From contig JBAOIN010000006.1 in NCBI GenBank assembly GCA_037045455.1, positions 62,001 to 126,000 on the forward strand: 64,000 nt of DNA. Direction: 5' to 3'. The position numbers and the translations under genes are program-made. This DNA is from JADKAV01 sp037045455. GTDB taxonomy: Bacteria > Actinomycetota > Actinomycetes > S36-B12 > UBA10799. The notes under the pieces were generated by a model. The model had not been told where the DNA came from. It saw only the letters and a program-made list of their open reading frames with translations, and made no database searches. Shown one piece after another: positions 37,663 to 47,560 of this stretch (positions are counted from its first letter, which is position 1; every line of letters begins with the position of its first letter).

Positions 37663-39762
37663 CGGTTGCGCTTCCTGGATCCCGCGCAGTTCCTTCTTGA
37701 GTTCGGAGATCTCGTCGCGGTAGCGCGCGGCCACCTCGAACTGCAACTCCTCGGCCGCAGTGTGCATGGCCTGAGTCAACTGATCGATGAGGTCAGCGAG
37801 GTCCTGGGCGGGCATCGACGCGAGCGAGGCCGCATGCCGCCCAATGTCCGGGACCGTGGCCTTTGGCCCCACGCCACGGCTCAAACCGCGCCCGGAACCA
37901 GCCAGCAGTTCCTGGGTGTCCGCGTCCTCGCGGGCGAGCATGTCGGTGATGTCGGCGATCTTCTTGCGGATCGGTTGCGGGTCCAGGCCGCGTTCGGTGT
38001 TGTAGGCGATCTGCTTGGCGCGGCGGCGGTTCGTCTCGTCGATGGCAGTGCGCATGGAGTCGGTGATGGTGTCGGCGTACATATGCACCTGACCGGAGAC
38101 GTTGCGCGCCGCCCGGCCGATGGTCTGGATGAGACTGCGTTCGGAGCGCAGGAAGCCCTCCTTGTCGGCGTCCAGAATGCTTACGAGGCTCACTTCGGGC
38201 AGGTCGAGACCTTCCCGCAGCAGGTTGATGCCGACCAGGACGTCGAACTCCCCCAGCCGCAGTTCCCGCAGCAACTCCACCCGCCGCAGAGTGTCCACTT
38301 CGGAGTGCAGGTACCGGACGCGCACGCCGTTCTCAAGCAGGTAATCGGTCAGATCCTCGGCCATCTTCTTGGTGAGGGTTGTCACCAGCACCCGTTCGTC
38401 CCGCTCGGCGCGCGTGGTGATCTGCTCCATCAAGTCGTCGATCTGGCCGCGCGTGGGTTTGACGATGATCTCCGGATCCACCAGGCCGGTCGGGCGGATG
38501 ACCTGTTCCACGACGTCGCCGTGCACCCTGGCCAGTTCATATGGCCCGGGCGTTGCCGACAGGTACACGGTCTGCCCGATGCGATCGACGAACTCCTCCC
38601 AGCGCAGCGGCCGGTTGTCCATGGCGCTGGGCAGGCGGAAGCCGTGCTCGACCAGGGTGCGCTTGCGGCTCATGTCACCCTCGTACATGCCGCCGATCTG
38701 CGGGACCGTCACGTGCGACTCGTCGATGACGAGCAGGAAGTCCTCGGGGAAGTAGTCGAGCAGGCAGTTGGGTGCCGAACCGGGGGCACGGCCGTCGATG
38801 TGCCGTGAGTAGTTCTCAATGCCGTTGCAGAATCCGACCTGCTGCATCATCTCGACGTCGTACTGGGTGCGCATGCGCAGGCGTTGGGCCTCGAGCATGT
38901 GGTTGCCGCGCTCCAGTTCCACGAGCCGTTCCTGCAACTCCTGCTCGATGCCAGTGATCGCCCGCCCCATGCGCTCCGGACCGGCGACGTAGTGGCTGGC
39001 CGGGAAGACGTACAACTCGGTGTCCTCGGTGAGAACTTCCCCGGTGACGGGGTGCAGGGTCATCAACCGCTCGACCTCGTCCCCGAAGAACTCGATCCGG
39101 ACCGGATGCTCCTCGTACATGGGGAACACCTCGACGGTGTCCCCGCGCACCCGGAACGTGCCGCGGGTGAACGAGAGGTCGTTGCGGGCGTACTGGATCT
39201 GCACGAGCTTGCGCAGCATCGAATCGCGGTCGACGTCATCGCCCACTCGCAGCCGCACCATCCGGTCCACGTACTCCTGCGGCGTCCCCAGGCCGTAGAT
39301 GGCGCTAACGCTGGCCACGACAAGCACGTCGCGGCGGGTGAGCAGGCTGTTGGTGGCGCTGTGCCGCAGCCGCTCGACTTCCTGGTTGATCGAGGAGTCC
39401 TTCTCGATGAACGTGTCCGTCTGCGGGATGTACGCCTCAGGTTGGTAGTAGTCGTAGTAGGAGACGAAGTACTCGACGGCGTTGTTCGGCAGCAATTCGC
39501 GGAACTCGTTGGCCAGTTGCGCGGCCAGCGTCTTGTTGGGCGCCATCACCAGGGTCGGGCGCTGCAACTTCTCGACGATCCAGGCGGTGGTCGCGGACTT
39601 ACCGGTACCGGTGGCGCCCATCAGGACCACGTCGTCGACCCCGGCCTCGATCCGGCGCGAGATCTCCTCGATCGCCTGTGGCTGGTCACCCGCCGGCTGG
39701 TACTCGCTGATCACCTGGAACGGCGCGACAGTGCGCTGCAGGTCGGTGACGGGGCGGGCCAT
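37659..39762 (-). CDS. uvrB: Excinuclease ABC subunit B, reads through into terC in this sequence
   Basis: The 700 codons before the terC GTG encode a full UvrB: Walker A MGATGTGKSATTAW, the beta-hairpin region (SYYDYYQPEAYIPQTDTFIEKD), DESHVT, RPTGLVDP, LLREGLDLPEVSLV, QTIGRAARN and the C-terminal UVR coil ending ISELKKELRGIQEAQ, where the family ends. No stop follows in frame, so an open 1029-codon frame fuses it to TerC. A single extra base in CGCAACCGG (37663-37668) would hide a GTGA overlap and give the expected stop at 37659. Start ATG at 39762 follows a TAGCGT box by six bases. UvrB loads the lesion for UvrC incision. Confidence 0.95.
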
Positions 39763-39768
39763 GCTCCT

Positions 39769-39774
39769 ACGCTA
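39769..39774 (-). promoter_or_regulatory. -10 box TAGCGT of a leaderless promoter (uvrB)
   Basis: On the minus strand TAGCGT ends six bases before the ATG at 39762. The spacer reads AGGAGC, too close to the ATG to serve as a ribosome binding site. Confidence 0.55.
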
Positions 39775-39890
39775 CGACCCGGGTCAGACATCCCCACAGG
39801 GCCGCCTCTTCTCCAAACGCGACAACGTGGTCGATTCGCGTACACGTCCAACTTGTCGCCAATCGACCTATCGGTCGCATTTAGTAGCAA

Positions 39891-39896
39891 TACCCT
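39891..39896 (+). promoter_or_regulatory. -10 box TACCCT of a leaderless promoter (coaE)
   Basis: TACCCT ends six bases before the coaE ATG at 39903. Confidence 0.6.
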
Positions 39897-39902
39897 GACC
39901 AC

Positions 39903-40490
39903 ATGCGACGGATCGGGCTGACCGGCGGCATCGGGTCGGGCAAGAGCACCGTGGCGAAGATGTTCGCAGAGCTCGGAGCGCACGTGATCGATGCCGACGC
40001 CGTGGCCCGCGAAGTGGTGGAACCCCGGACCCCTGGCCTGGCCGCCTTGGTCGAGGAGTTCGGCAACGGCATCCTCGATGGCGACCGCCTGGACCGGACC
40101 TCTCTGGCGCAGATCGTCTTCGAGGACGAGGGTGCTCGCACCCGGCTGAACGCCATCATTCATCCGTTGATCGGAGCCCGCACTGCCGAATTGATCGCTG
40201 CTCTGCCACCGGACGCCGTCTTCCTCCACGATGTCCCCCTGCTGGTGGAATTGCATCTGGAAAATGCCTACGACCTGGTGGTGGTAGTCGATGCCCCCGA
40301 CGACGTAAGGGTGAGCAGGCTCGTCGAGCGTGGTCTCACCGAGGACGACGCCAGGGCGCGGATCGCGACCCAGGCCACCCGCGAGCAGCGGCTCGCGGTC
40401 GCCGACGTGGTGATCAACAACAGCGGCGACCTCGATCAGCTCAGGGAGCAGGTGCGCTCGGCGTGGCCGAAGGTGGCAGCCCGGCGCTGA
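39903..40490 (+). CDS. coaE: Dephospho-CoA kinase
   Basis: A 195-residue P-loop kinase for the last step of CoA synthesis. It begins MRRIGLTGGIGSGKSTVAKMF with the Walker A GGIGSGKST, then DADAVAREVV and HDVPLLVE. Length equals the single-domain form; mycobacterial CoaE carries an extra C-terminal domain that is absent here. Its last 50 bases overlap, tail to tail, the 3' end of the acyltransferase on the other strand. Neighbourhood uvrB-coaE-rpsA is conserved, with two acyltransferases inserted here. Confidence 0.95.
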   Translation: MRRIGLTGGIGSGKSTVAKMFAELGAHVIDADAVAREVVEPRTPGLAALVEEFGNGILDGDRLDRTSLAQIVFEDEGARTRLNAIIHPLIGARTAELIAALPPDAVFLHDVPLLVELHLENAYDLVVVVDAPDDVRVSRLVERGLTEDDARARIATQATREQRLAVADVVINNSGDLDQLREQVRSAWPKVAARR

Positions 40491-42398
40491 GCAGTTGCGG
40501 CCCCAGCCACTCCCAGTACAGCCGCGCTCCTTCTTCGGTGAAATGCACGCCGTCGGTGTGCATCGCCACGCCGTCGATCTGCGCCCGGTAACGGTCACCG
40601 TCACACAGGAAAGGGTTCGGATCGATGATCGGGATGTCGCGGCCGGAGCGGCGCACCGCCTCCCGCATGGCGTCGTTCACCGCAGCGATCCGTTCAGGGT
40701 CGTTGACCACTCCCGGATAACGGCCGGCCTGGAACAACGCTGCGTCCGGGAGGTCGAGCTCAGGCGCACCGTGACACGAACTCAGGACGACTGCCTGTCG
40801 AGGCGTCGCCGCCGTCACCTCAGCCAGCACCCGGGCATAAGCGTCGACAGTCTCGGCTTTCCACCGAGGGTCGGTGTAAGGGACAGGCCCGTCGATCCAC
40901 CTGTCGTACTGCTCCCAAGGCCCGGCGAACAGGACACCCTAGGTTCGCTCCCGAACCGGCGATGCGCTGCGACCGCTGCTGCTCCCACTGCCGGCACTGC
41001 TCGGTGATCGGCATCTTCGCGCCATTGAGCGCAGCGTCGTAGGGCACGAGGCCGCACCCGAACTCGGTACCCGGCAGCACTGTGAGCCCGGGCACGAGTC
41101 CGGGTTGGTAGGCGGCGAACAGGGACAGCGCAACGGAATCACCGACCAGGACTGCCCGGACGTCGGTTGGGGCGGACTCGACCGGGGACGGGCTACGCGT
41201 GGTCGACTCGGCGATCACCTCGAGGGAGTCCGCGGCAGGCGCCCGGGAGCACGCTGCGGTCACGCCCAGCAGACCGAGGATGGCCAAAGGTGCCCCGATC
41301 AGCACTGCCACTCGCTGGCGGGATCGCAACTGCCGCAGGGCGCCGCGCCGGATCGGCATCTCGACCCAGTAGTACGAGGCGGTGGCCAGCGCGAACGTCA
41401 CCAAGAACCGCAGCACGAGCAGGTTGCCCCCCGCCATCCCCGTCCGGGCCGGGCTGAGCACCACATACACCGGCCAGTGCCACAGGTAGAGACCGTAGGA
41501 GATCTTGCCCACCCAGACGACCGGGCCCCACGCCAGCCCACGCGCCACCACCCCCTGCGGATAGGCCTGGACGCAGACCAGCAGAACGGCGGAACACAGC
41601 GCGAACAGCCAGGAAGCCGCCGTCGTACAGCCAAGTGGTCCGTTCATCGAGGAGCACCATAAGAGCTACAACGGCGACCAGCGCAGCAGGACCGACCCAC
41701 TTGGCCGGCACGCGCAGACGCTCGAGGACACCCGGTGTGAGAACAGCGGCCAGCGTGGCTCCGACCAGCAGTGACTGCAGCCTGGTGTCTGTGCCGTAGT
41801 ACACCCGCGAGGCGTCCGTGGCGGGGTTGGCCAGCCAGGCCATCTCCACCGCCGAGAGCAGGGACAAAGCGCCCAGCGCGATCGCCAGTGGGCGCCGCGA
41901 GCGTAGTTTCGGCAAGAGCAGGACCAGAACCAGCGGGAGCAGGAGATACCACTGTTCCTCGATCGCCAGGCTCCAGGTGTGCGTCAACGGCGAGGGATCC
42001 TGGAACTGCGCGAAGTAGGAGTTGCCGCTGGCGATGAACCACCAGTTGCTGACGTAGAACAGCGTGGCCAGCGCATCGCTGCGGATCGTCGCGGCGGCCT
42101 CGCCGGTCAGGAACGCCCCGTACAGCAGCACCGCGACCAGGACCAGGAACAGAGCCGGCAACAATCGCCGGGCCCGCCGCCCCCAGAAGGCCACGAGGTC
42201 CAGCCTCTCCGTGCGCTCGTGCTCGAGCAGCAGCAGCGTGGTGATCAGGAAGCCCGACAGAACGAAGAAGACGTCCACCCCGAGGAAGCCGCCGCCGAGC
42301 CACGAGGATCCGCCGTGATACAGCATCACGGCGATCACCGCCAGCGCGCGCAGCCCGTCCAGTGCCGGGCTGTAGGCGAGGCCCCGGCGCGTGGTCAC
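40441..42398 (-). CDS. OafA/YrhL-type acyltransferase with C-terminal SGNH domain, second of a tandem pair (two +1 frameshifts)
   Basis: About 651 residues. An acyltransferase-3 membrane domain of ten or so helices (YSPALDGLRALAVIAVMLYHGG, VDVFFVLSGFLITTLL, WSLAIEEQWYLLLPLVL) is joined to an extracytoplasmic SGNH domain with LVGDSVALSLFAAYQ, FAGPWEQYDRW and DGVHFTEEGARLYW. The frame changes at 41607 (GCT-g-TTC) and 40936 (GGG-t-GTC) are both cured by removing one base. These enzymes carry acyl groups, usually acetyl, across the membrane and onto envelope polysaccharide or peptidoglycan. The GTG at 42398 overlaps the stop of the upstream paralogue (GTGA); a TACGAT box lies six bases upstream. 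Confidence 0.87.
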
Positions 42399-44273
42399 GT
42401 GGTCATCGTAGGAGCGGACCGGGCGAACTCCGCGATCTGTGGGCCCAGAACCTGCCAGATGTGAAGTGCAGCCTCTGGGCGTGTAGTGCAATCCGTCGAC
42501 GTAGAGGCCGGAGACATCAGGCGCACAGGTGACATCCCCGAGGTCGATGAAGCCGTAACCGTGGGCACCGGCATAACCGCGCAGGAAGTCGTTGAGGGTG
42601 CGCGTGCGGTCGCGGTCGTTCTTGGAGTCGTTGATGACGTTGGGCGGCAGAGCCGTGCAGGGAACGCTGGTGATCGCGATCCGATCGGCCGAGAAGTCGG
42701 CAAATGTCTCATCGAGAGCCTGCGTGACCACTCGGGCGTAACCCGGGCTGCCGAACGGCTGGACCGCACCGTCGGAGTCCACGACGTCGAACTGCCAGGA
42801 ACTGGTGCCGACGAGCACGCCGACGGCTGGCTGTCGCTGGGCCATGTCCTGGCGCCACTGTCCTTCCCACCCCGCGCAGTCCGTCCCCGGTGGCGGTTGC
42901 ACGACGTGCTGGCCGTCCGCGACGAACTGCATCCCGAACAGGGGGCAGCCGAGCAGGAACGAGCCAGTGACGGCGATTCCGGGCGGCGGCGTCGTCGCGG
43001 CCGGCAACCACAAGCGAAGCCGACACCGAGTCGCCGAGCACGAACGTCGTCGTCCCCTCGCCCCGGTAGTCCGGGGCCGCGTGTTCCGGCAACCCACGCA
43101 GGTAGCGGGTGTCGGCGGCCTTGGGCGTGCACAGCACTGCCAGGGCCACCAGCACGAGCGGCAGCACGAGTAGCACCTTGATGTTTCCGCGTCCGGCCCG
43201 CACGGGACGTTCGACCACCAGATAGGAGACCGTGGCTGCCAGAAACGTCAGCAGCAGCCGCACCACCGTGGGGGCGTTCGTCTGGTCGGGTCCGATCATC
43301 ACGGCGATCGGCCAGTGCCAGAGGTAGAGGCCGTAACTGATCAGCCCGATCCTGCGCAGGGGTTCGACCCGCAGAACGCGGGTGACCGTCGGTCGCACTG
43401 CCTGCTCCCGCGATGAGCATCGCACTGAACACTGCGGCTAATGCCAATTGCGCGGGGACCCATCGCCCCTGTGGCCAGATGGCGAACATGACCACAACAC
43501 CCAGCAAGCCCCAGCAGCCCGATCACCCCGACGGCCGGCACGTACCCGAACCTCGCTCGACCCGCTGCGACCTGGCGCACACCCAGGATGCCGAGCAGCG
43601 CGCCCAGAAGGAGTTGCTGGGCCCGGGTATCGGTGCCGAGATACAGCCGGTCGACCGGGGCGCCGTGACTAGCCAGCCACGCGGTCCAGAGCACCGACGA
43701 CGCACACAGCACGGCAACCAGCGCGAACACCCAGCGCCACCGGAACCGACGCAGGGCGACGAGCAACAGGAGCAGCAGCGGGAAGAGCAGATACCACTGC
43801 TCCTCCACACTCAGCGTCCAGGTGTGCAGCAAGGGTGAGAACTGCTGGTAAGCGTCGAAGTACTGGGTGCCGGAGTGCAGCAGCCACCAATTGTTGACGT
43901 AAAAAACCGTCGCGATGCCCTGTCCGCGGATGGCCGCCTGTTCCAGCGCCGGCACGGTCAAGGCATAGCCGAAGACCGCCACGAGCATCACGGCCAGCGC
44001 AGGGAACAGCCTGCGCGCCCGGCGTTCCCAGAACGTGCGTGCGCGCACCGGCTCCGGCAGGTTCTGCACGAGCAGTGTGGTGATGAGGTAGCCGGACAGC
44101 ACGAAGAACACGTCGACGCCGATGTAGCCGCCGGGCAGCCATCCCTGTCCGAAGTGGTAGACCATCACCGCCAGCACGGCCAAAGCCCGTACCCCGTCCA
44201 GGGCAGGCTCGTACCGAAGGTGCTGGCTGCGGCGGGCTGCAGGTGCCGGAACGGCCTGAACAGGCGCCGTCAC
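42395..44273 (-). CDS. OafA/YrhL-type acyltransferase with C-terminal SGNH domain, first of a tandem pair (four +1 frameshifts)
   Basis: About 624 residues with the same layout as its downstream neighbour: RYEPALDGVRALAVLAVMVYHFG, IGVDVFFVLSGYLITTLLV, LHTWTLSVEEQWYLLFPLLL, ISYGLYLWHWPIAVMI, then an SGNH domain with FVLGDSVSASL, PLFGMQFVADGQ and DGLHYTPEAALHIWQ. Four single extra bases at 43508, 43399, 43011 and 42476 must be removed to read it through. Start uncertain: the GTG at 44273 has GGGGA upstream, an earlier in-frame GTG lies at 44285. The pair looks like a tandem duplication that has diverged. Substrate unknown; an envelope glycan is likely. Confidence 0.85.
42405..42410 (-). promoter_or_regulatory. 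-10-like box TACGAT six bases before the second acyltransferase
   Basis: On the minus strand TACGAT ends six bases before the GTG at 42398, inside the 3' end of the upstream gene. It fits the local leaderless pattern, but the overlap with the upstream stop suggests coupling, so its use is doubtful. Confidence 0.35.
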
Positions 44274-44356
44274 AACAGTCCCCACACGGGTTCAGCACAT
44301 CATGGCAAACCCCGGCAAACCGGGATTTCGGCGAAGATCACCCATGTCGTAGACAG

Positions 44357-44392
44357 CAGAACGCCCGGCGGTCGTTCCCACCGGGCGTTCTG
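44357..44392. terminator. Hairpin terminator downstream of rpsA
   Basis: Perfect 12-base-pair inverted repeat CAGAACGCCCGG / CCGGGCGTTCTG (44357-44368 and 44381-44392), 12-base loop, starting 14 bases after the rpsA stop. It lacks a T-run. It separates rpsA from the acyltransferase pair. Confidence 0.72.
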
Positions 44393-44405
44393 TGCGTGTG
44401 CTTGC

Positions 44406-45896
44406 TCAGCCTTCGCTCTGCAGCTTCTCCCGCAGTGCGGCCAGGGCCTCGTTCGCGTCGTCGTCCAAGGAACCGGACGGCTCAGCCGGGGCGGCGGTGT
44501 AGTCACCGGAAGCCGCAGCTTCCTCGTCGGCCTTCTTGGCCTCGGTGATTTGCTCCTTGTGCTGCTGCCAGCGCTGGTAGGCCTCCTGGTACTGCTGCTC
44601 CCACTCGGTGCGCTGGTCCTCGAAGCCTTCCTTCCACTCCCCGCTGACGGGGTCGAAGCCCTCCGGCCCGATGTAGGCGCCGTTCTCGTCGTAGGAGGCC
44701 GGCATGCCGTACAGGTACGGGTCGAACTCGTCGGTGGTCTCGGCACCGGCATCCTCGTTGGCCTGCTTCAGCGACAGCGAGATCCGGCGGCGCTCCAAGT
44801 CGATATCGATGACCTTCACGAAGATCTCGTCGTTGACCGTGACGATCTGCTCGGGAATCTCGACGTGGCGCTCGGCCAGCTCGGAGATGTGCACCAGACC
44901 CTCGATGCCCTCGGCCACCCGGACGAACGCACCGAACGGCACCAGCTTGGTGACCCGGCCCGGAACGACCTGGCCGATCGCGTGGGTACGCGCGAAGTGC
45001 TGCCAGGGGTCCTCCTGGGTGGCCTTCAGCGACAGGGACACACGCTCGCGGTCCATGTCGACGTCCAGCACCTCGACGGTGACCTCCTGGCCGACCTCGA
45101 CGACCTCTTGCGGGTGGTCGATGTGCTTCCAGGACAGTTCGGACACGTGGACCAGACCGTCTACGCCACCGAGGTCCACGAACGCACCGAAGTTCACGAT
45201 GCTGGACACCACACCGGTACGGACCTGGCCCTTCTGCAACTGGTTCAGGAAGCCGGTGCGGACCACGGACTGGGTCTGCTCGAGGAAGGCCCGGCGGGAC
45301 AGCACCACGTTGTTGCGGTTCTTGTCCAGCTCGATGATCTTGGCCTCGATCTCCTGGCCGACGTACGGCTGCAGGTCGCGCACCCGGCGCATGTCGACCA
45401 GGGACGCGGGCAGGAAGCCGCGCAGGCCGATGTCGACGATCAGACCACCCTTGACAACCTCGATCACAACACCGGTGACCACGCCGTCGGCTTCCTTGAC
45501 CTTCTCGATGTCGCCCCACGCGCGCTCGTACTGGGCACGCTTCTTGGACAGCATCAGGCGGCCGTCCTTGTCCTCCTTCTGGAGAACCAGGGCCTCGACC
45601 CGGTCGCCGACCTGGACGACCTGGGACGGGTCCACGTCGTGCTTGATGCTCAGCTCACGTGCCGGGATCACACCCTCGGTCTTGTACCCGATGTCGAGCA
45701 GGACCTCGTCCCGGTCGACCTTGACGATGACACCTTCGACGATGTCGCCGTCGTTGAAGTCCTTGATGGTCGCGTCGATGGCTGCGAGCAGTGCCGCGTC
45801 ATCGCCGATGTCGTTGACGGCCACTTGGCGGGCCGAAGAGGAAGTGGGTACTGCTGGGATCTCGCTGACGTCGGTGACGTCGGGGGTTTCAGTCAT
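44406..45896 (-). CDS. rpsA: 30S ribosomal protein S1
   Basis: A 496-residue protein with four S1 RNA-binding repeats (starting near DIVEGVIVKVDRDEVLLDIG, DGVVTGVVIEVVKGGLIVDIG, GQVRTGVVSSIVNFGAFVDLG and GQVVPGRVTKLVPFGAFVRV) and an acidic, low-complexity C-terminal tail, as in other actinobacteria. S1 brings mRNA to the 30S subunit. The ATG at 45896 follows a weak site (GAACACTTC). The region upstream holds a striking symmetric dyad (46111-46169). In this genome, rich in apparently leaderless genes, S1 may be needed by only a subset of messages. Confidence 0.96.
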   Translation of the reverse strand: MTETPDVTDVSEIPAVPTSSSARQVAVNDIGDDAALLAAIDATIKDFNDGDIVEGVIVKVDRDEVLLDIGYKTEGVIPARELSIKHDVDPSQVVQVGDRVEALVLQKEDKDGRLMLSKKRAQYERAWGDIEKVKEADGVVTGVVIEVVKGGLIVDIGLRGFLPASLVDMRRVRDLQPYVGQEIEAKIIELDKNRNNVVLSRRAFLEQTQSVVRTGFLNQLQKGQVRTGVVSSIVNFGAFVDLGGVDGLVHVSELSWKHIDHPQEVVEVGQEVTVEVLDVDMDRERVSLSLKATQEDPWQHFARTHAIGQVVPGRVTKLVPFGAFVRVAEGIEGLVHISELAERHVEIPEQIVTVNDEIFVKVIDIDLERRRISLSLKQANEDAGAETTDEFDPYLYGMPASYDENGAYIGPEGFDPVSGEWKEGFEDQRTEWEQQYQEAYQRWQQHKEQITEAKKADEEAAASGDYTAAPAEPSGSLDDDANEALAALREKLQSEG

Positions 45897-46110
45897 GAAG
45901 TGTTCGATAGCCGGTCTGTTCGATCGGGCACAGATGCGTGCGGTTGGGTGTGAATCCCCTCGGTCCGGGCTCACACGCACGCCACTGCGAAGGCCTGATG
46001 GCCTTGCGATCAGCATAGCGAAGGGGTTATGCGAGGTCGATGCCCGCTCAGCCTGGGACCTGTCGGCCGCGGGCAGTGTCACTCGTCGATGGACGCGCGA
46101 GGCCCTCTCC

Positions 46111-46169
46111 TGCACCGTTCTGGGGATCCTTCACCGTTCCGAACGGTGCACAACTGTTCAAACGGTGCA
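46111..46169. promoter_or_regulatory. Symmetric four-half-site dyad upstream of rpsA
   Basis: Four copies of a ten-base element (consensus TKCACCGTTY) lie as two forward copies (46111-46120 TGCACCGTTC, 46130-46139 TTCACCGTTC) and two reverse copies (46141-46150 GAACGGTGCA, 46160-46169 AAACGGTGCA). All are mirror-symmetric about position 46140, with 19-base spacing between same-direction copies. This is what a cooperative binding site for two dimers looks like. The inner pair could alternatively be an RNA hairpin in a long rpsA leader, but the segments between outer and inner copies are not complementary. Confidence 0.65.
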
Positions 46170-46204
46170 ACGTGCGCTGTCTGCCAGCCGACGGGGCTAA
46201 CAAG

Positions 46205-46247
46205 CGAAGCAGGCGGCCGAGCCTTTGCGCCCGAGCCGCCTGCTTCG
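46205..46247. terminator. Hairpin terminator downstream of the DUF3068 gene
   Basis: Perfect 13-base-pair inverted repeat CGAAGCAGGCGGC / GCCGCCTGCTTCG (46205-46217 and 46235-46247), starting 13 bases after the stop of the DUF3068 gene on the minus strand, followed by GCTTGTTAG. Confidence 0.75.
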
Positions 46248-46260
46248 TCGTTGAGAATTC

Positions 46261-47262
46261 TTAGGCCGCAGCCGGTGCGTCTTCCTGCACTGGTGCTGCC
46301 GTGCCGCCGTCATCCTTCTTGCCACCGCGAGCGAGCAAGAAGCCGATCACAGCGAGCACGATGCCGAGGATCCCGAAGACCAGCGGCAGCGTGCTGCCAA
46401 TCAGCTTGACCTGACCCGCCAGCGCGGCGATGTCGTCGGCGGCTTCCTGGTTGCCACTGACACCGGTGTAGTCGGCCTTGACCAGCTTCTGTTCGCCGTC
46501 GAGGTCGTAGGTGGTGAATTCGCTGGACTCACCCTTGACGACCTGGCCGGTGACCGGATCCATCCAGTACGTGCTCTTCACGGAGTACATCTCGTCCAGG
46601 ACGGTGTTGCCCTCGGCATTTTTGCCCTCGCCGGGGATTGCCGAGGTGGGCACCTCAAGGGTGTTGACCTTGGTCGGCGGGATCTCCGTGTTGTAGACGT
46701 AGGTGTTGATGCCGAAGACGTTCTCCTCGCCCTGGTAGGCCCACGTGGACGGGCCCTTGATACTGGTGTTGAAGACCTGGTAGTCCTGCTTCTGCAGGTC
46801 GAAGGCCCACTTCACCGGCATCACGCTGCCGGCCATGTTCACCGGCTCGTCGTCGACGCTGGCCCCGCAGCAATCCACCAACTCCGAGCTCACGCGGTCG
46901 AATGCGTAACGCGCGGTCGAGGCCGTGATGAGGTCGCCGGTGTCGTTGTTGTTGACCCGCATGAAGTAGTCGAAGACCGCCAGATCCTGCGACTTCGCCT
47001 CAGGCTGCTCCGCGGCGGGCACGTCACCGCGCACGTAGATGTACTGGGTGGCAGCCACGTCCCGGTCGTAGGGGTCCTTGTCCCCGGCGGCGACCTTCTG
47101 CGGGTTCAGGATCTGCCGGAAGTTCACGTCGGCCGTGCTTTCGCTGTACTGGTCGACCGGAGTTTTGGCCGCGCTGGGCAAAACGTAGAACTTGAGCAGT
47201 GGGGCAAGCACCAACAACATCACCCCGAGGGCCAGCAGGATCAGCCCCACGACTCGCTTCAT
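46261..47262 (-). CDS. DUF3068 (PorA-like) membrane protein
   Basis: A 333-residue protein with one transmembrane helix at each end (VVGLILLALGVMLLVLAPLLKF and LPLVFGILGIVLAVIGFLLA) around a large extracytoplasmic domain with QYSESTADVNFR, YAFDRVSSELVDCCGASVDD, PVKWAFDLQKQDYQVF and STYWMDPVTGQVVKGE. DUF3068 proteins (mycobacterial Rv0227c, as I recall) are envelope proteins of unknown function. The ATG at 47262 has a strong ribosome binding site (GGAGG). Divergent from an acyltransferase gene, as with Rv0227c-Rv0228. Confidence 0.9.
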   Translation of the reverse strand: MKRVVGLILLALGVMLLVLAPLLKFYVLPSAAKTPVDQYSESTADVNFRQILNPQKVAAGDKDPYDRDVAATQYIYVRGDVPAAEQPEAKSQDLAVFDYFMRVNNNDTGDLITASTARYAFDRVSSELVDCCGASVDDEPVNMAGSVMPVKWAFDLQKQDYQVFNTSIKGPSTWAYQGEENVFGINTYVYNTEIPPTKVNTLEVPTSAIPGEGKNAEGNTVLDEMYSVKSTYWMDPVTGQVVKGESSEFTTYDLDGEQKLVKADYTGVSGNQEAADDIAALAGQVKLIGSTLPLVFGILGIVLAVIGFLLARGGKKDDGGTAAPVQEDAPAAA

Positions 47263-47548
47263 CACGCCTCCATAGATACGCCTGAGTGCTTCTGGGACCG
47301 TATCGGAAAACGCACACTCTTCGCGACATGATCGGCAGACACGCTCCAAGGAATTGTTCATGTCCTGGCGAGCGAACCTCGCACATCTCGCAGACCCAGC
47401 CCGCGTTTCGCGCCTGGCATGCTCCGAAGGACTCCCGGACTGGAGCTCGGCGCGGCCGATCCGTGAGCGTTGTGGGTGCTAACAGATTTGCGCCTCCAGC
47501 CGCCACCGGGGCCTTGCCGCACATCGTGGACATGTCCTGGCCGCCGGA

Positions 47549-47554
47549 TATTCT
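47549..47554 (+). promoter_or_regulatory. -10 box TATTCT of a leaderless promoter (acyltransferase gene)
   Basis: TATTCT ends six bases before the GTG at 47561. The rest of the 298-base divergent gap (47263-47560) shows no other feature I can name. Confidence 0.6.
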
Positions 47555-47560
47555 GCGGGT

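Larger units (their letters stand above)
45897..46260. other. 364-base non-coding region between rpsA and the DUF3068 gene
   Basis: Holds the rpsA leader and promoter region (no box I can assign with confidence), the four-half-site dyad at 46111-46169 and the terminator hairpin at 46205-46247. No supported coding sequence: the frames reading through it are shadows or upstream extensions of rpsA. Confidence 0.7.

Noticed and set aside
36997..38808. 603-codon open frame on the plus strand
   Set aside because: Antisense shadow of terC and uvrB; composition rich in His/Gln/Asp as expected for the reverse complement of real codons.
43875..45953. 692-codon open frame on the plus strand
   Set aside because: Antisense to rpsA; Leu/Val/Asp-rich shadow without domain support.
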